A stretch of 64,000 nucleotides of DNA, from NCBI RefSeq assembly GCF_051014685.1, contig NW_027478594.1, forward strand, positions 1 through 64,000, given 5' to 3'. Shown here one piece after another: positions 9,900 through 21,211 of this stretch (positions are counted from its first letter, which is position 1; every line of letters begins with the position of its first letter). The position numbers were made by a program, and so were the translations under genes. The DNA comes from Ptiloglossa arizonensis (Eukaryota; Arthropoda; Insecta; Hymenoptera; Colletidae). The notes under the pieces were generated by a model. The model did not search any database. It saw only the letters and a list, made by a program, of their open reading frames with translations, and had not been told where the DNA came from.

Positions 9900-12800
9900 T
9901 TAAGGAATGGTTGAGAAACCATCAAAATTTTCGCAAGTCTGATACTCGAAACCAATAACTACTATGACCTAGGGCAAAAATACACATACCGTTGTTATCG
10001 GGCGAGTTTCTGCTTTCAGATGCAACAGGTATTTCTCGAGTTCGACAATCCGTTCGCGAGATATGGGAGTTTGAAGTTAAGGAATGGTTGAGGAACCATC
10101 AAAATTTTCGCAAGCCTGATACTCGAAACCAATAACTACTATGGCCTAGGGCAAAAATACACATACCGTTGTAATCGGACGAGTTTCTGCTTTCAGATGC
10201 AACAGGAATTTATCGAGTTCGTCAATCCGTTCGCGAGATATGGGAGTTTGAAGTTAAGGAATGGTTGAGAAACCATCAAAATTTTCGCAAGTCTGATACT
10301 CGAAACCAATAACTACTATGGCCTAGGGCAAAAATACACATACCGTTGTAATCTGACGAGATTCTGCTTTCAGATGCAACAGGAATTTCTCGAGTTCGTC
10401 ATCCGTTCGCGAGATATGGGAGGTTGAAGTTAAGGAATGGTTGAGAAACCATCAAAATTTTCGCAAGTCTGATATTCGAAACCAATAACTACAATGGCCT
10501 AGGGGAAAAATACACATAACGTAATAATCGGGCGAGTTTCTACTTTCAGATGCAACAGGAATTTCTCGAGTTCGTCATCCGTTCGCGAGATATGGGAGGT
10601 TGAAGTTAAGGAATGGTTGAGAAACCATCAAAATTTTCGCAAGTCTGATATTCGAAACCAATAACTACAATGGCCTAGGGGAAAAATACACATACCGTTG
10701 TAATCGCGTGAGTGTCTACTTTCAGATGCAACAGGAATTTCTCGAGTTCCTCATTCCGTTCACGAGATATGGGAGTTTGAAGTTAAGGAATGGTTGAGAA
10801 ACCATCAAAATTTTCGCAAGTCTGATACTCGAAACCAATAACTACTATGACCTAGGGCAAAAATTCACATACCGTTGTAATCGGACGAGTTTCTGCTTTC
10901 AGACGCAACAGGAATTTCTCGAGTTCGTCAATTCGTATCGAGATATGGGAGTTTGAAGTTAAGGAATGGTTAAGAATCCATCAAAATCTTCGCATGTCTG
11001 ATACTCGAAACCAATAACTACTATGGCCTAGGGCAAAAATACACATGCCGTTGTAATCGGGCGAGTTTCTGCTCTCAGATGCAACAGGAATTTCCCGAGT
11101 TCGTCAATCCGTTCGCGAGATATGGGAGTTTAAAGTTAAGGAATGGTTGAGAATCCATCAAAATTTTCGCAAGTGTGATACTCGAAACCAATAACTACTA
11201 TGGCCTAGGGCAAAAATACACATACCGTTGTAATCGGGCGAGTATCTGCTTTCAGATGCAACAAGATTTTCTCGATTTCCTTATTCCGTTAGCGAGATAT
11301 GGGAATATGAATTTAAGGAATGGTTGAGAAACCATCAAAATTTTCGCAAGTCTGATACTGGAAACCAATAACTACTATGGCCTAGGGCAAAAATTCACAT
11401 ACCGTTGTAATCGGACGAGTTTCTGCTTTCAGACGCAACAGGAATTTCTCGAGTTCGTCAATTCGAATCGAGATATGGGAGTTTGAAGTTAAGGAATGGT
11501 TAAGAAACTATCAAAATCTTCGCATGTCTGATACTAGAAACCAATAACTACTATGGCCTAGGGCAAAAATACACATGCCATTGTAATCGGGTGAGTTTCT
11601 GCTTTCAGATGCAACAGGAATTTCTCGAGTTTGTCAATCCGTTCGCGAGATATGGGAGTTTGAAGTTAAGGAATGGTTGAGAAACCATCAAAATTTTCGC
11701 ATGTCTGATAAGCGAAACCAATAACTACTATGGTATAGGGCAAAAATACACATACCGTTGTAATCGGACGAGTATCTGCTTTCAGATGCAACAGGAATTT
11801 CTCGAGTTCGTCAATCCGTTCGCGAGATATGGGAGTTTGAAGTTAAGGAATGGTTGAGAAACCATCAAAATTTTCGCAAGTCTGATATTCGAAACCAATA
11901 ACTACAATGGCTTAGGGGAAAAATACACATACGGTAGTAATCGGGCGAGGTTCTACTTTCAGATGCAACAGGAATTTCTCGAGTTCGTCAATCCGTTCGC
12001 GAGACATGGGAGTTTGAAGTTAAGGAATGGTTGAGAAACCATCAGAATTTTCGCAAGTCTGATACTCGATACCAATAACTACAATGGCCTAGGGGAAAAA
12101 TACACACACCGTTGTAATCGGGCGAGTGTCTACTTTCAGATGCAACAGGAATTTCTCGAGTTCGTCAATCCGTTAGCGACATATGGGAGTCTGAAGTTAA
12201 GGAATGTTTGAGAAACCATGAAAATTTTCGCAAGTCTGATACTCGAAACCAATAACTACTATGACCTAGGGCAAAAATACACATACCGTTGTTATCGGGC
12301 GAGTTTCTGCTTTCAGATGCAACAGGAATTTCTCGAGTTCGACAATCCGTTCGCGAGATATGGGAGTTTGAAGTTAAGGAATGGTTGAGGAACCATCAAA
12401 ATTTTCGCAAGCCTGATACTCGAAACCAATAACTACTATGGCCTAGGGCAAAAATACACATACCGTTGTAATCGGACGAGTATCTGCTTTCAGATGCAAC
12501 AGGAATTTATCGAGTTCGTCAATCCGTTCGCGAGATATGGGAGTTTGAAGTTAAGGAATGGTTGAGAAACCATCAAAATTTTCGCAAGTCTGATACTCGA
12601 AACCAATAACTACTATGGCCTAGGGCAAAAATACACATACGGTTGTAATCGGACGAGATTCTGCTTTCAGATGCAACAGGAATTTCTCGAGTTCGTCATC
12701 CGTTCGCGAGATATGGGAGGTTGAAGTTAAGGAATGGTTGAGAAACCATCAAAATTTTCGCAAGTCTGATATTCGAAACCAATAACTACAATGGCCTAGG

Positions 12801-14850
12801 GGAAAAATACACATACCGTAATAATCGGGCGAGTTTCTACTTTCAGATGCAACAGGAATTTCTCGAGTTCGTCAATCCGTTCGCGAGATATGGGAGTTTG
12901 AAGTTAAGGAATGGTTGAGAAACCATCAAAATTTTCGCAAGTCTGATATTCGAAACCAATAACTACAATGGCCAGGGAGAAAAATACACATATCGTAGTA
13001 ATCGGGCGAGGTTCTACTTTCAGATGCAACAGGAATTTCTCGAGTTCGTCAATCCGTTCGCGAGATATGGGTGTTTGAAGTTAAGGAATGGTTGAGAAAC
13101 CATCAGAATTTTCGCAAGTCTGATACTCGATACCAATAACTACTATTGCCTACGGCAAAAATACACATACTCTTGTAATCGGGCGAGTTTCTGCTTTCAG
13201 ATGCAACAGGAAAATCTCGAGTTCGTCTATCCGTTCGCGAGATATGGGAGTCTGAAGTTAAGGAATGGTTGAGAAACCATCAAAATTTTCGCAAGTCTGA
13301 TACTCGAAACCAATAACTACTATGACCTAGGGCAAAAATTCACATACCGTTGTAATCGGACGAGTTTCTGCTTTCAGACGCAACAGGAATTTCCCGAGTT
13401 CGTCAATCCGTTCGCGAGATATGGGAGTTTAAAGTTAAGGAATGGTTGAGAATCCATCAAAATTTTCGCAAGTGTGATACTAGAAACCAATAACTACTAT
13501 GGCCTAGGGCAAAAATACACATGCCATTGTAATCGGGTGAGTTTCTGCTTTCAGATGCAACAGGAATTTCTCGAGTTTGTCAATCCGTTCGCGAGATATG
13601 GGAGTTTGAAGTTAAGGAATGGTTGAGAAACCATCAAAATTTTCGCATGTCTGCTAAGCGAAACCAATAACTACTATGGTATAGGGCAAAAATACACATA
13701 CCGTTGTAATCGGACGAGTATCTGCTTTCAGATGCAACAGGAATTTCTCCAGTTCGTCAATCCGTTCGCGAGATATGGGAGTTTGAAGTTAAGGAATGGT
13801 TGAGAAACCATCGAAATTTTCGCAAGTCTGATATTCGAAACCAATAACTACAATGGCCTAGGGGAAAAATACACATACCGTAGTAATCGGGCGAGGTTTT
13901 ACTTTCAGATGCAACAGGAATTTCTCGAGTTCGTCAATCCGTTCGCGAGATATGGGAGTTTGAAGTTAAGGAATGGTTGAGGAACCATCAAAATTTTCGC
14001 AAGTCTGATACTCGAAACCAATAAACACTATGGCCTAGGGCAAAAATACACATACCCTTGTAACCGGGCGAGTTTCTGCTTTCAGATGCAACAGGAATTT
14101 CTCGAGTTCCTCATTCCGTTCGCGAGATATGGGAGTTTGAAATTAAGGAATGGTTGAGAAACCATCAAAATTTTCGCAAGTCTGATCCTCGAAACCAATA
14201 ACTACTATGACCTAGGGCAAAAATACACATACCGTTGTTATCGGGCGAGTTTCTGCTTTCAGATGCAACAGGAATTTCTCGAGTTCGACAATCCGTTCGC
14301 GAGATATGGGAGTTTGAAGTTAAGGAATGGTTGTGGAACCATCAAAATTTTCGCAAGCCTGATACTCGAAACCAATAACTACTATGGCCTAGGGCAAAAA
14401 TACACATACCGTTGTAATCGGACGAGTTTCTGCTTTCAGATGCAACAGGAATTTCTCGAGTTCGTCAATCCGTTCGCGAGATATGGAAGGTTGAATTTAA
14501 GGAATGGTTGAGAAACCATCAAAATTTTCGCAAGTCTGATATTCGAAACCAATAACTACAATGGCCTAGGGGAAAAATACACATATCGTAGTAATCGGGC
14601 GAGGTTCTACTTTCAGATGCAACAGGAATTTCTCGAGTTCGTCAATTCGTTCGCGAGATATGGGAGTTTGAAGTTAAGGAATGGTTGAGAAACCATCAAA
14701 ATTTTCGCAAGTCTGATACTCGAAACCAATAACCACTATGGCCTAGGGCAAAAATACAAATACCCTTGTAATCGGGCGTTTTTCTGCTTTCAGATGCAAC
14801 AGGAACTTCTCGAGTTCCTCATTCCGTTCGCGAGATATGGGAGTTTGAAA
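9900..14850. repeat. 28-monomer unit, tandem copy B (4,951 bp)
   Basis: Direct adjacent copy of 4949-9899. Upstream of the junction the two copies differ at once (CTCATTCCG and GAAATTAAGG before 9900 against GTCAATCCG and GAAGTTAAGG before 4949), which places the breakpoint. Downstream the match persists to 14908, then stops where ATAGCTAC replaces ATAACTAC. A stop-free 82-codon stretch at 9312 reappears at 14263 with the same translation. That is a consequence of the duplication, not evidence for a gene. Confidence 0.9.
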
Positions 14851-15975
14851 TTAAGGAATGGTTGAGAAACCATCAAAATTTTCGCAAGTCTGATACTCGA
14901 AACCAATAGCTACTATGGCCTAGGGCAAAAATTTACATACCGTTGTTATCGGGCGAGTTTCTGCTTTCAGATGCAACAGGAATTTCTCGAGTTCGACAAT
15001 CCGTTCGCGAGATATGGGAGTTTGAAGTTAAGGAATGGTTGAGGAACCATCAAAATTTTCGCAAGCCTGATACTCGAAACCAATAACTACTATGGCCTAG
15101 GGCAAAAATACACATACCGTTGTAATCGGACGAGTTTCTGCTTTCAGATGCAACAGGAATTTCTCGAGTTTGTCAATCCTTTCGCGAGATATGGGAGTTT
15201 GAAGTTAAGGAATGGTTGAGAAACCATCAAAATTTTCGCAAGTCTGATACTCGAAACCAATAACTACTATGACCTAGGGCAAAAATACACATACCGTTGT
15301 TATCGGGCGAGTTTCTGCTTTCAGATGCAACAGGAATTTCTCGAGTTCGACAATCCGTTCGCGAGATATGGGAGTTTGAAGTTAAGGAATGGTTGAGGAA
15401 CCATCAAAATTTTCGCAAGTCTGATACTCAAAACCAATAACTAGTATGGCCTAGGGCAAAAATACACATACCCTTGTAATCGGGCGAGTTTCTGCTTTCA
15501 GATGCAACAGGAATTTCTCGAGTTCCTCATTCCGTTCGCGAGATATGGGAGTTTGAAATTAAGGAATGGTTGAGAAACCATCAAAATTTTCGCAAGTCTG
15601 ATACTCGAAACCAAAAACTACAATGGCCTAGGGCAAAAATACACATGCCATTGTAATCGGGCGAGTTTCTGCTTTCAGATGCAACAGGAATTTCTCGAGT
15701 TTGTCAATCCTTTCGCGAGATATGGGAGTTTGAAGTTAAGGAATGGTTGAGAAACCATCAAAATTTTCGCAAGTCTGATACTCGAAACCAATAACTACTA
15801 TGACCTAGGGCAAAAATACACATACCGTTGTTATCGGGCGAGTTTCTGCTTTCAGATGCAACAGGAATTTCTCGAGTTCGACAATCCGTTCGCGAGATAT
15901 GGGAGTTTGAAGTTAAGGAATGGTTAAGAAACCATCAAAATCTTCGCATGTCTGATACTCGAAACCAATAACTAC
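14690..15975. repeat. 7-monomer block, copy 1 (copy 2 at 17344-18629)
   Basis: Variants ATACAAATACCC, GGGCGTTTTTCTGC, CCAATAGCTAC with AAAATTTACATACC, CGCAAGCCTG, CCTTTCGCGAG, ATAACTAGTATGG and ACCAAAAACTAC occur in the same order 2,654 bp later (15 monomers less 1). A single difference seen is ACTCAAAACC here against ACTCGAAACC. Matching stops at about 15976 (CTACTATGG against CTACAATGG). A third related copy starts at 21767. Confidence 0.8.
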
Positions 15976-16760
15976 TATGGCCTAGGGCAAAAATACACAT
16001 GCCGTTGTAATCGGGCGAGTTTCTGCTCTCAGATGCAACAGGAATTTCCCGAGTTCGTCAATCCGTTCGCGAGATATGGGAGTTTAAAGTTAAGGAATGG
16101 TTGAGAATCCATCAAAATTTTCGCAAGTGTGATACTCGAAACCAATAACTACTATGGCCTAGGGCAAAAATACACATACCGTTGTAATCGGGAGAGTATC
16201 TGCTTTCAGATGCAACAAGATTTTCTCGATTTCCTTATTCCGTTAGCGAGATATGGGAATATGAATTTAAGGAATGGTTGAGAAACCATCAAAATTTTCG
16301 CAAGTCTGATACTGGAAACCAATAACTACTATGGCCTAGGGCAAAAATTCACATACCGTTGTAATCGGACGAGTTTCTGCTTTCACACGCAACAGGAATT
16401 TCTCGAGTTCGTCCATTCGAATCGAGATATGGGAGTTTGAAGTTAAGGAATGGTTAAGAAACTATCAAAATCTTCGCATGTCTGATACTAGAAACCAATA
16501 ACTACTATGGCCTAGGGCAAAAATACACATGCCATTGTAATCGGGTGAGTTTCTGCTTTCAGATGCAACAGGAATTTCTCGAGTTTGTCAATCCGTTCGC
16601 GAGATATGGGAGTTTGAAGTTAAGGAATGGTTGAGAAACCATCAAAATTTTCGCATGTCTGCTAAGCGAAACCAATAACAACTATGGTATAGGGCAAAAA
16701 TACACATACCGTTGTAATCGGACGAGTATCTGCTTTCAGATGCAACAGGAATTTCTCCAG
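15915..16760. repeat. Fragment shared with the 4,951-bp unit
   Basis: The run with TTCTGCTCTCAG, GAATTTCCCGAG, GTGTGATACTCG, TTCCTTATTCCGTTAGCG, ATTCGAATCGAG and TGCTAAGCG reproduces parts of the earlier 28-monomer unit (compare 10970-11670 and 13640-13790). Here they are joined into a new order, because about 11 monomers that separate the two parts in the earlier unit are missing. Point differences such as CGGGAGAGTATC, TTTCACACGC and GTCCATTCG are private to this copy. The junction near 16640 looks like a deletion between monomers in register. Confidence 0.6.
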
Positions 16761-19672
16761 TTCGTCAATCCGTTCGCGAGATATGGGAGTTTGAAGTTAA
16801 GGAATGGTTGAGAAACCATCGAAATTTTCGCAAGTCTGATATTCGAAACCAATAACTACAATGGCCTAGGGGAAAAATACACATACCGTAGTAATCGGGC
16901 GAGGTTTTACTTTCAGATGCAACAGGAATTTCTCGAGTTCGTCAATCCGTTCGCGAGATATGGGAGTTTGAAGTTAAGGAATGGTTGAGGAACCATCAAA
17001 ATTTTCGCAAGTCTGATACTCGAAACCAATAAACACTATGGCCTAGGGCAAAAATACACATACCCTTGTAATCGGGCGAGTTTCTGCTTTCAGATGCAAC
17101 AGGAATTTCTCGAGTTCCTCATTCCGTTCGCGAGATATGGGAGTTTGAAATTAAGGAATGGTTGAGAAACCATCAAAATTTTCGCAAGTCTGATCCTCGA
17201 AACCAATAACTACTATGACCTAGGGCAAAAATACACATACCGTTGTTATCGGGCGAGTTTCTGCTTTCAGATGCAACAGGAATTTCTCGAGTTCGACAAT
17301 CCGTTCGCGAGATATGGGAGTTTGAAGTTAAGGAATGGTTGACGAACCATCAAAATTTTCGCAAGTCTGATACTCGAAACCAATAACCACTATGGCCTAG
17401 GGCAAAAATACAAATACCCTTGTAATCGGGCGTTTTTCTGCTTTCAGATGCAACAGGAACTTCTCGAGTTCCTCATTCCGTTCGCGAGATATGGGAGTTT
17501 GAAATTAAGGAATGGTTGAGAAACCATCAAAATTTTCGCAAGTCTGATACTCGAAACCAATAGCTACTATGGCCTAGGGCAAAAATTTACATACCGTTGT
17601 TATCGGGCGAGTTTCTGCTTTCAGATGCAACAGGAATTTCTCGAGTTCGACAATCCGTTCGCGAGATATGGGAGTTTGAAGTTAAGGAATGGTTGAGGAA
17701 CCATCAAAATTTTCGCAAGCCTGATACTCGAAACCAATAACTACTATGGCCTAGGGCAAAAATACACATACCGTTGTAATCGGACGAGTTTCTGCTTTCA
17801 GATGCAACAGGAATTTCTCGAGTTTGTCAATCCTTTCGCGAGATATGGGAGTTTGAAGTTAAGGAATGGTTGAGAAACCATCAAAATTTTCGCAAGTCTG
17901 ATACTCGAAACCAATAACTACTATGACCTAGGGCAAAAATACACATACCGTTGTTATCGGGCGAGTTTCTGCTTTCAGATGCAACAGGAATTTCTCGAGT
18001 TCGACAATCCGTTCGCGAGATATGGGAGTTTGAAGTTAAGGAATGGTTGAGGAACCATCAAAATTTTCGCAAGTCTGATACTCGAAACCAATAACTAGTA
18101 TGGCCTAGGGCAAAAATACACATACCCTTGTAATCGGGCGAGTTTCTGCTTTCAGATGCAACAGGAATTTCTCGAGTTCCTCATTCCGTTCGCGAGATAT
18201 GGGAGTTTGAAATTAAGGAATGGTTGAGAAACCATCAAAATTTTCGCAAGTCTGATACTCGAAACCAAAAACTACAATGGCCTAGGGCAAAAATACACAT
18301 GCCATTGTAATCGGGCGAGTTTCTGCTTTCAGATGCAACAGGAATTTCTCGAGTTTGTCAATCCTTTCGCGAGATATGGGAGTTTGAAGTTAAGGAATGG
18401 TTGAGAAACCATCAAAATTTTCGCAAGTCTGATACTCGAAACCAATAACTACTATGACCTAGGGCAAAAATACACATACCGTTGTTATCGGGCGAGTTTC
18501 TGCTTTCAGATGCAACAGGAATTTCTCGAGTTCGACAATCCGTTCGCGAGATATGGGAGTTTGAAGTTAAGGAATGGTTAAGAAACCATCAAAATCTTCG
18601 CATGTCTGATACTCGAAACCAATAACTACAATGGCCTAGGGCAAAAATACACATGCCATTGTAATCGGGCGAGTTTCTGCTTTCAGATGCAACAGGAATT
18701 TCTCGAGTTCCTCATTCCGTTCGCGAGATATGGGAGTCTGAAATTAAGGAATGGTTGAGAAACCATCAAAATTTTCGCAAGTCTGATACTCGAAACCAAT
18801 AGCTACTATGGCCTAGGGCAAAAATTTACATACCGTTGTAATCGGACGAGTTTCTGCTTTCAGATGCAACAGGAATTTCTCGAGTTCGTCAATTCGTTCG
18901 CGAGATATGGGAGTTTGAAGTTAAGGAATGGTTAAGAAACCATCAAAATTTTCGCAAGTCTGATACTCGAAACCAATAACTACTATGGCCTAGGGCAAAA
19001 ATACACATACCGTTGTAATCGGACGAGTTTCTGCTTTCAGATGCAACAGGAATTTCTCGAGTTCGTCATTCCGTTCGCGAGATATGGGAGGTTGAAGTTA
19101 AGGAATGGTTGAGAAACCATCAAAATTTTCGCAAGTCTGATATTCGAAACCAATAACTACAATGGCCTAGGGGAAAAATACACATATCGTAGTAATCGGG
19201 CGAGGTTCTACTTTTAGATGCAACAGGAATTTCTCGAGTTCGTCAATCCGTTCGCGAGATATGGGAGTTTGAAGTTAAGGAATGGTTGAGAAACCATCAA
19301 AATTTTCGCAAGTCTGATACTCGAAACCAATAACTACTATGGCCTAGGGCAAAAATACACATACCGTTGTAATCGGACGAGATTCTGCTTTCAGATGCAA
19401 CAGGAATTTCTCGAGTTCGTCATCCGTTCGCGAGATATGGGAGGTTGAAGTTAAGGAATGGTTGAGAAACCATCAAAATTTTCGCAAGTCTGATATTCGA
19501 AACCAATAACTACAATGGCCTAGGGGAAAAATACACATATCGTACTAATCGGGCGAGGTTCTACATTCAGATGCAACAGGAATTTCTCGAGTTCGTCAAT
19601 CCGTTCGCGAGATATGGGAGTTTGAAGTTAAGGAATGGTTGAGAAACCATCAAAATTTTCGCAAGTCTGATA
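16759..19672. repeat. 16.5-monomer block, copy 1 (copy 2 at 21183-24096)
   Basis: A run of about 2.9 kb recurs 4,424 bp later (25 monomers less 1). Shared rare markers include CCATCGAAATTTTC, GATCCTCG, GGTTGACGAACC, ATACAAATACCC, GGGCGTTTTTC, ATAACTAGTATGG, ACCAAAAACTAC and CTACATTCAG. Differences are few, for example GTCATCCG here against GTCAGCCG at about 23846, and TTTCTGC against TTTCTAC near 21688. The left edge is at 16758 (CTCCAG against CTCGAG) and the right edge at 19673. Confidence 0.85.
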
Positions 19673-19957
19673 TTCGAAACCAATAACTACAATGTCCTAG
19701 GGGAAAAATACACATATCGTACTATTCGGGCGAGGTTCTACTTTCAGATGCAACAGGAATTTCTCGAGTTCGTCAATCCGTTCGCGAGATATGGGAGTTT
19801 GAAGTTAAGGAATGGTTGAGAAAACATCAAAATTTTCGCAAGTCTGATACTCGAAACCAATAACTACAATGGCCTAGGGCAAAAATACACATGCCATTGT
19901 AATCGGGCGAGTTTCTGCTTTCAGATGCAACAGGAATTTCTCGAGTTTGTCAATCCT

Positions 19958-20528
19958 TTCGCGAGATATGGGAGGTTGAAGTTAAGGAATGGTTGAGAAA
20001 CCATCAAAATTTTCGCAAGTCTGATATTCGAAACCAATAACTACAATGGCCTAGGGGAAAAATACACATATCGTAGTTACCGGGCGAGGTTCTACTTTTT
20101 GATGCAACAGGAATTTCTCGAGTTCGTCAATCCGTTCGCGAGATATGGGAGTTTGAAGTTGAGGAATGGTTGAGAAACCATCAGAATTTTCGCAAGTCTG
20201 ATACTCGATACCAATAACTACTATTGCCTACGGCAAAAATACACATACCGTTGTAATCGGACGAGTTTCTGCTTTCAGATGCAACAGGAAAATCTCGAGT
20301 TCGTCTATCCGTTCGCGAGATATGGGAGTCTGAAGTTAAGCAATGGTTCAGAAACCATCAAAATTTTCGCAAGTCTGATACTCGAAACCAATAACTACTA
20401 TGGTATAGGGCAAAAATACACATACCGTTGTAATCGGACGAGTATCTGCTTTCAGATGCAACAGGAATTTCTCGAGTTCGTCAATCCGTTCGCGAGATAT
20501 GGGAGTTTGAAGTTAAGGAATGGTTGAG
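19958..20528. repeat. 3.2-monomer block, copy 1 (copy 2 at 25090-25660)
   Basis: GTAGTTACCGGGCGAGG, CTACTTTTTGATGC, AGTTGAGGAATGG, TTGCCTACGG, GGAAAATCTCGAGTTCGTC and TAAGCAATGGTTCAG occur in the same order 5,132 bp later (29 monomers less 1). Differences include AATACAC against AATTCAC and CGGACGAG against CGGGCGAG. In both copies GGTTCAGAAACC loses the usual in-frame TGA, which is why a stop-free stretch of 82 codons appears at 20279 and 25411. Confidence 0.8.
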
Positions 20529-21211
20529 GAACCATCAAAATTTTCGCAAGTCTGATACTCGAAACCAATAACTAGTATGGCCTAGGGCAAAAATACACAT
20601 ACCCTTGTAATCGGGCGAGTTTCTGCTTTCAGATGCAACAGGAATTTCTTGAGTTCCTCATTCCGTTCGCGAGATATGGGAGTTTGAAATTAAGGAATGG
20701 TTGAGAAACCATCAAAATTTTCGCAAGTCTGATACTCGAAACCAATAAATACAATGGCCTAGGGCAAAAATACACATGCCATTGTAATCGGGCGAGTTTC
20801 TGCTTTCAGATGCAACAGGAATTTCTCGAGTTTGTCAATCCTTTCGCGAGATATGGGAGTTTGAAGTTAAGGAATGGTTGAGAAACCATCAAAATTTTCG
20901 CAAGTCTGATACTCGAAACCAATAACTACTATGACCTAGGGCAAAAATACACATACCGTTGTTATCGGGCGAGTTTCTGCTTTCAGATGCAACAGGAATT
21001 TCTCGAGTTCGACAATCCGTTCGCGAGATATGGGAGTTTGAAGTTAAGGAATGGTTGAGGAACCATCAAAATTTTCGCAAGTCTGATACTCGAAACCAAT
21101 AACTAGTATGGCCTAGGGCAAAAATACACATACCGCTGTAATCGGACGAGTTTCTGCTTTCAGATGCAACAGGAATTTCTCGAGTTCGTCAATCCGTTCG
21201 CGAGATATGGG
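20400..21211. repeat. 4.6-monomer block repeated at 24293-25104
   Basis: GGTATAGGG, GAGTATCTGC, ATAACTAGTATGG, GAATTTCTTGAGTTCC, then the CCATTG and GACC units and ACATACCGCTG, are repeated at an offset of 3,893 bp (22 monomers less 1). One difference is ATAAATACAATGG against ATAACTACAATGG. The match ends at GGGAGT against GGGAGG. Together with the 5,132-offset block this shows that 24.3-25.7 kb was built from two non-collinear sources. Confidence 0.75.
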
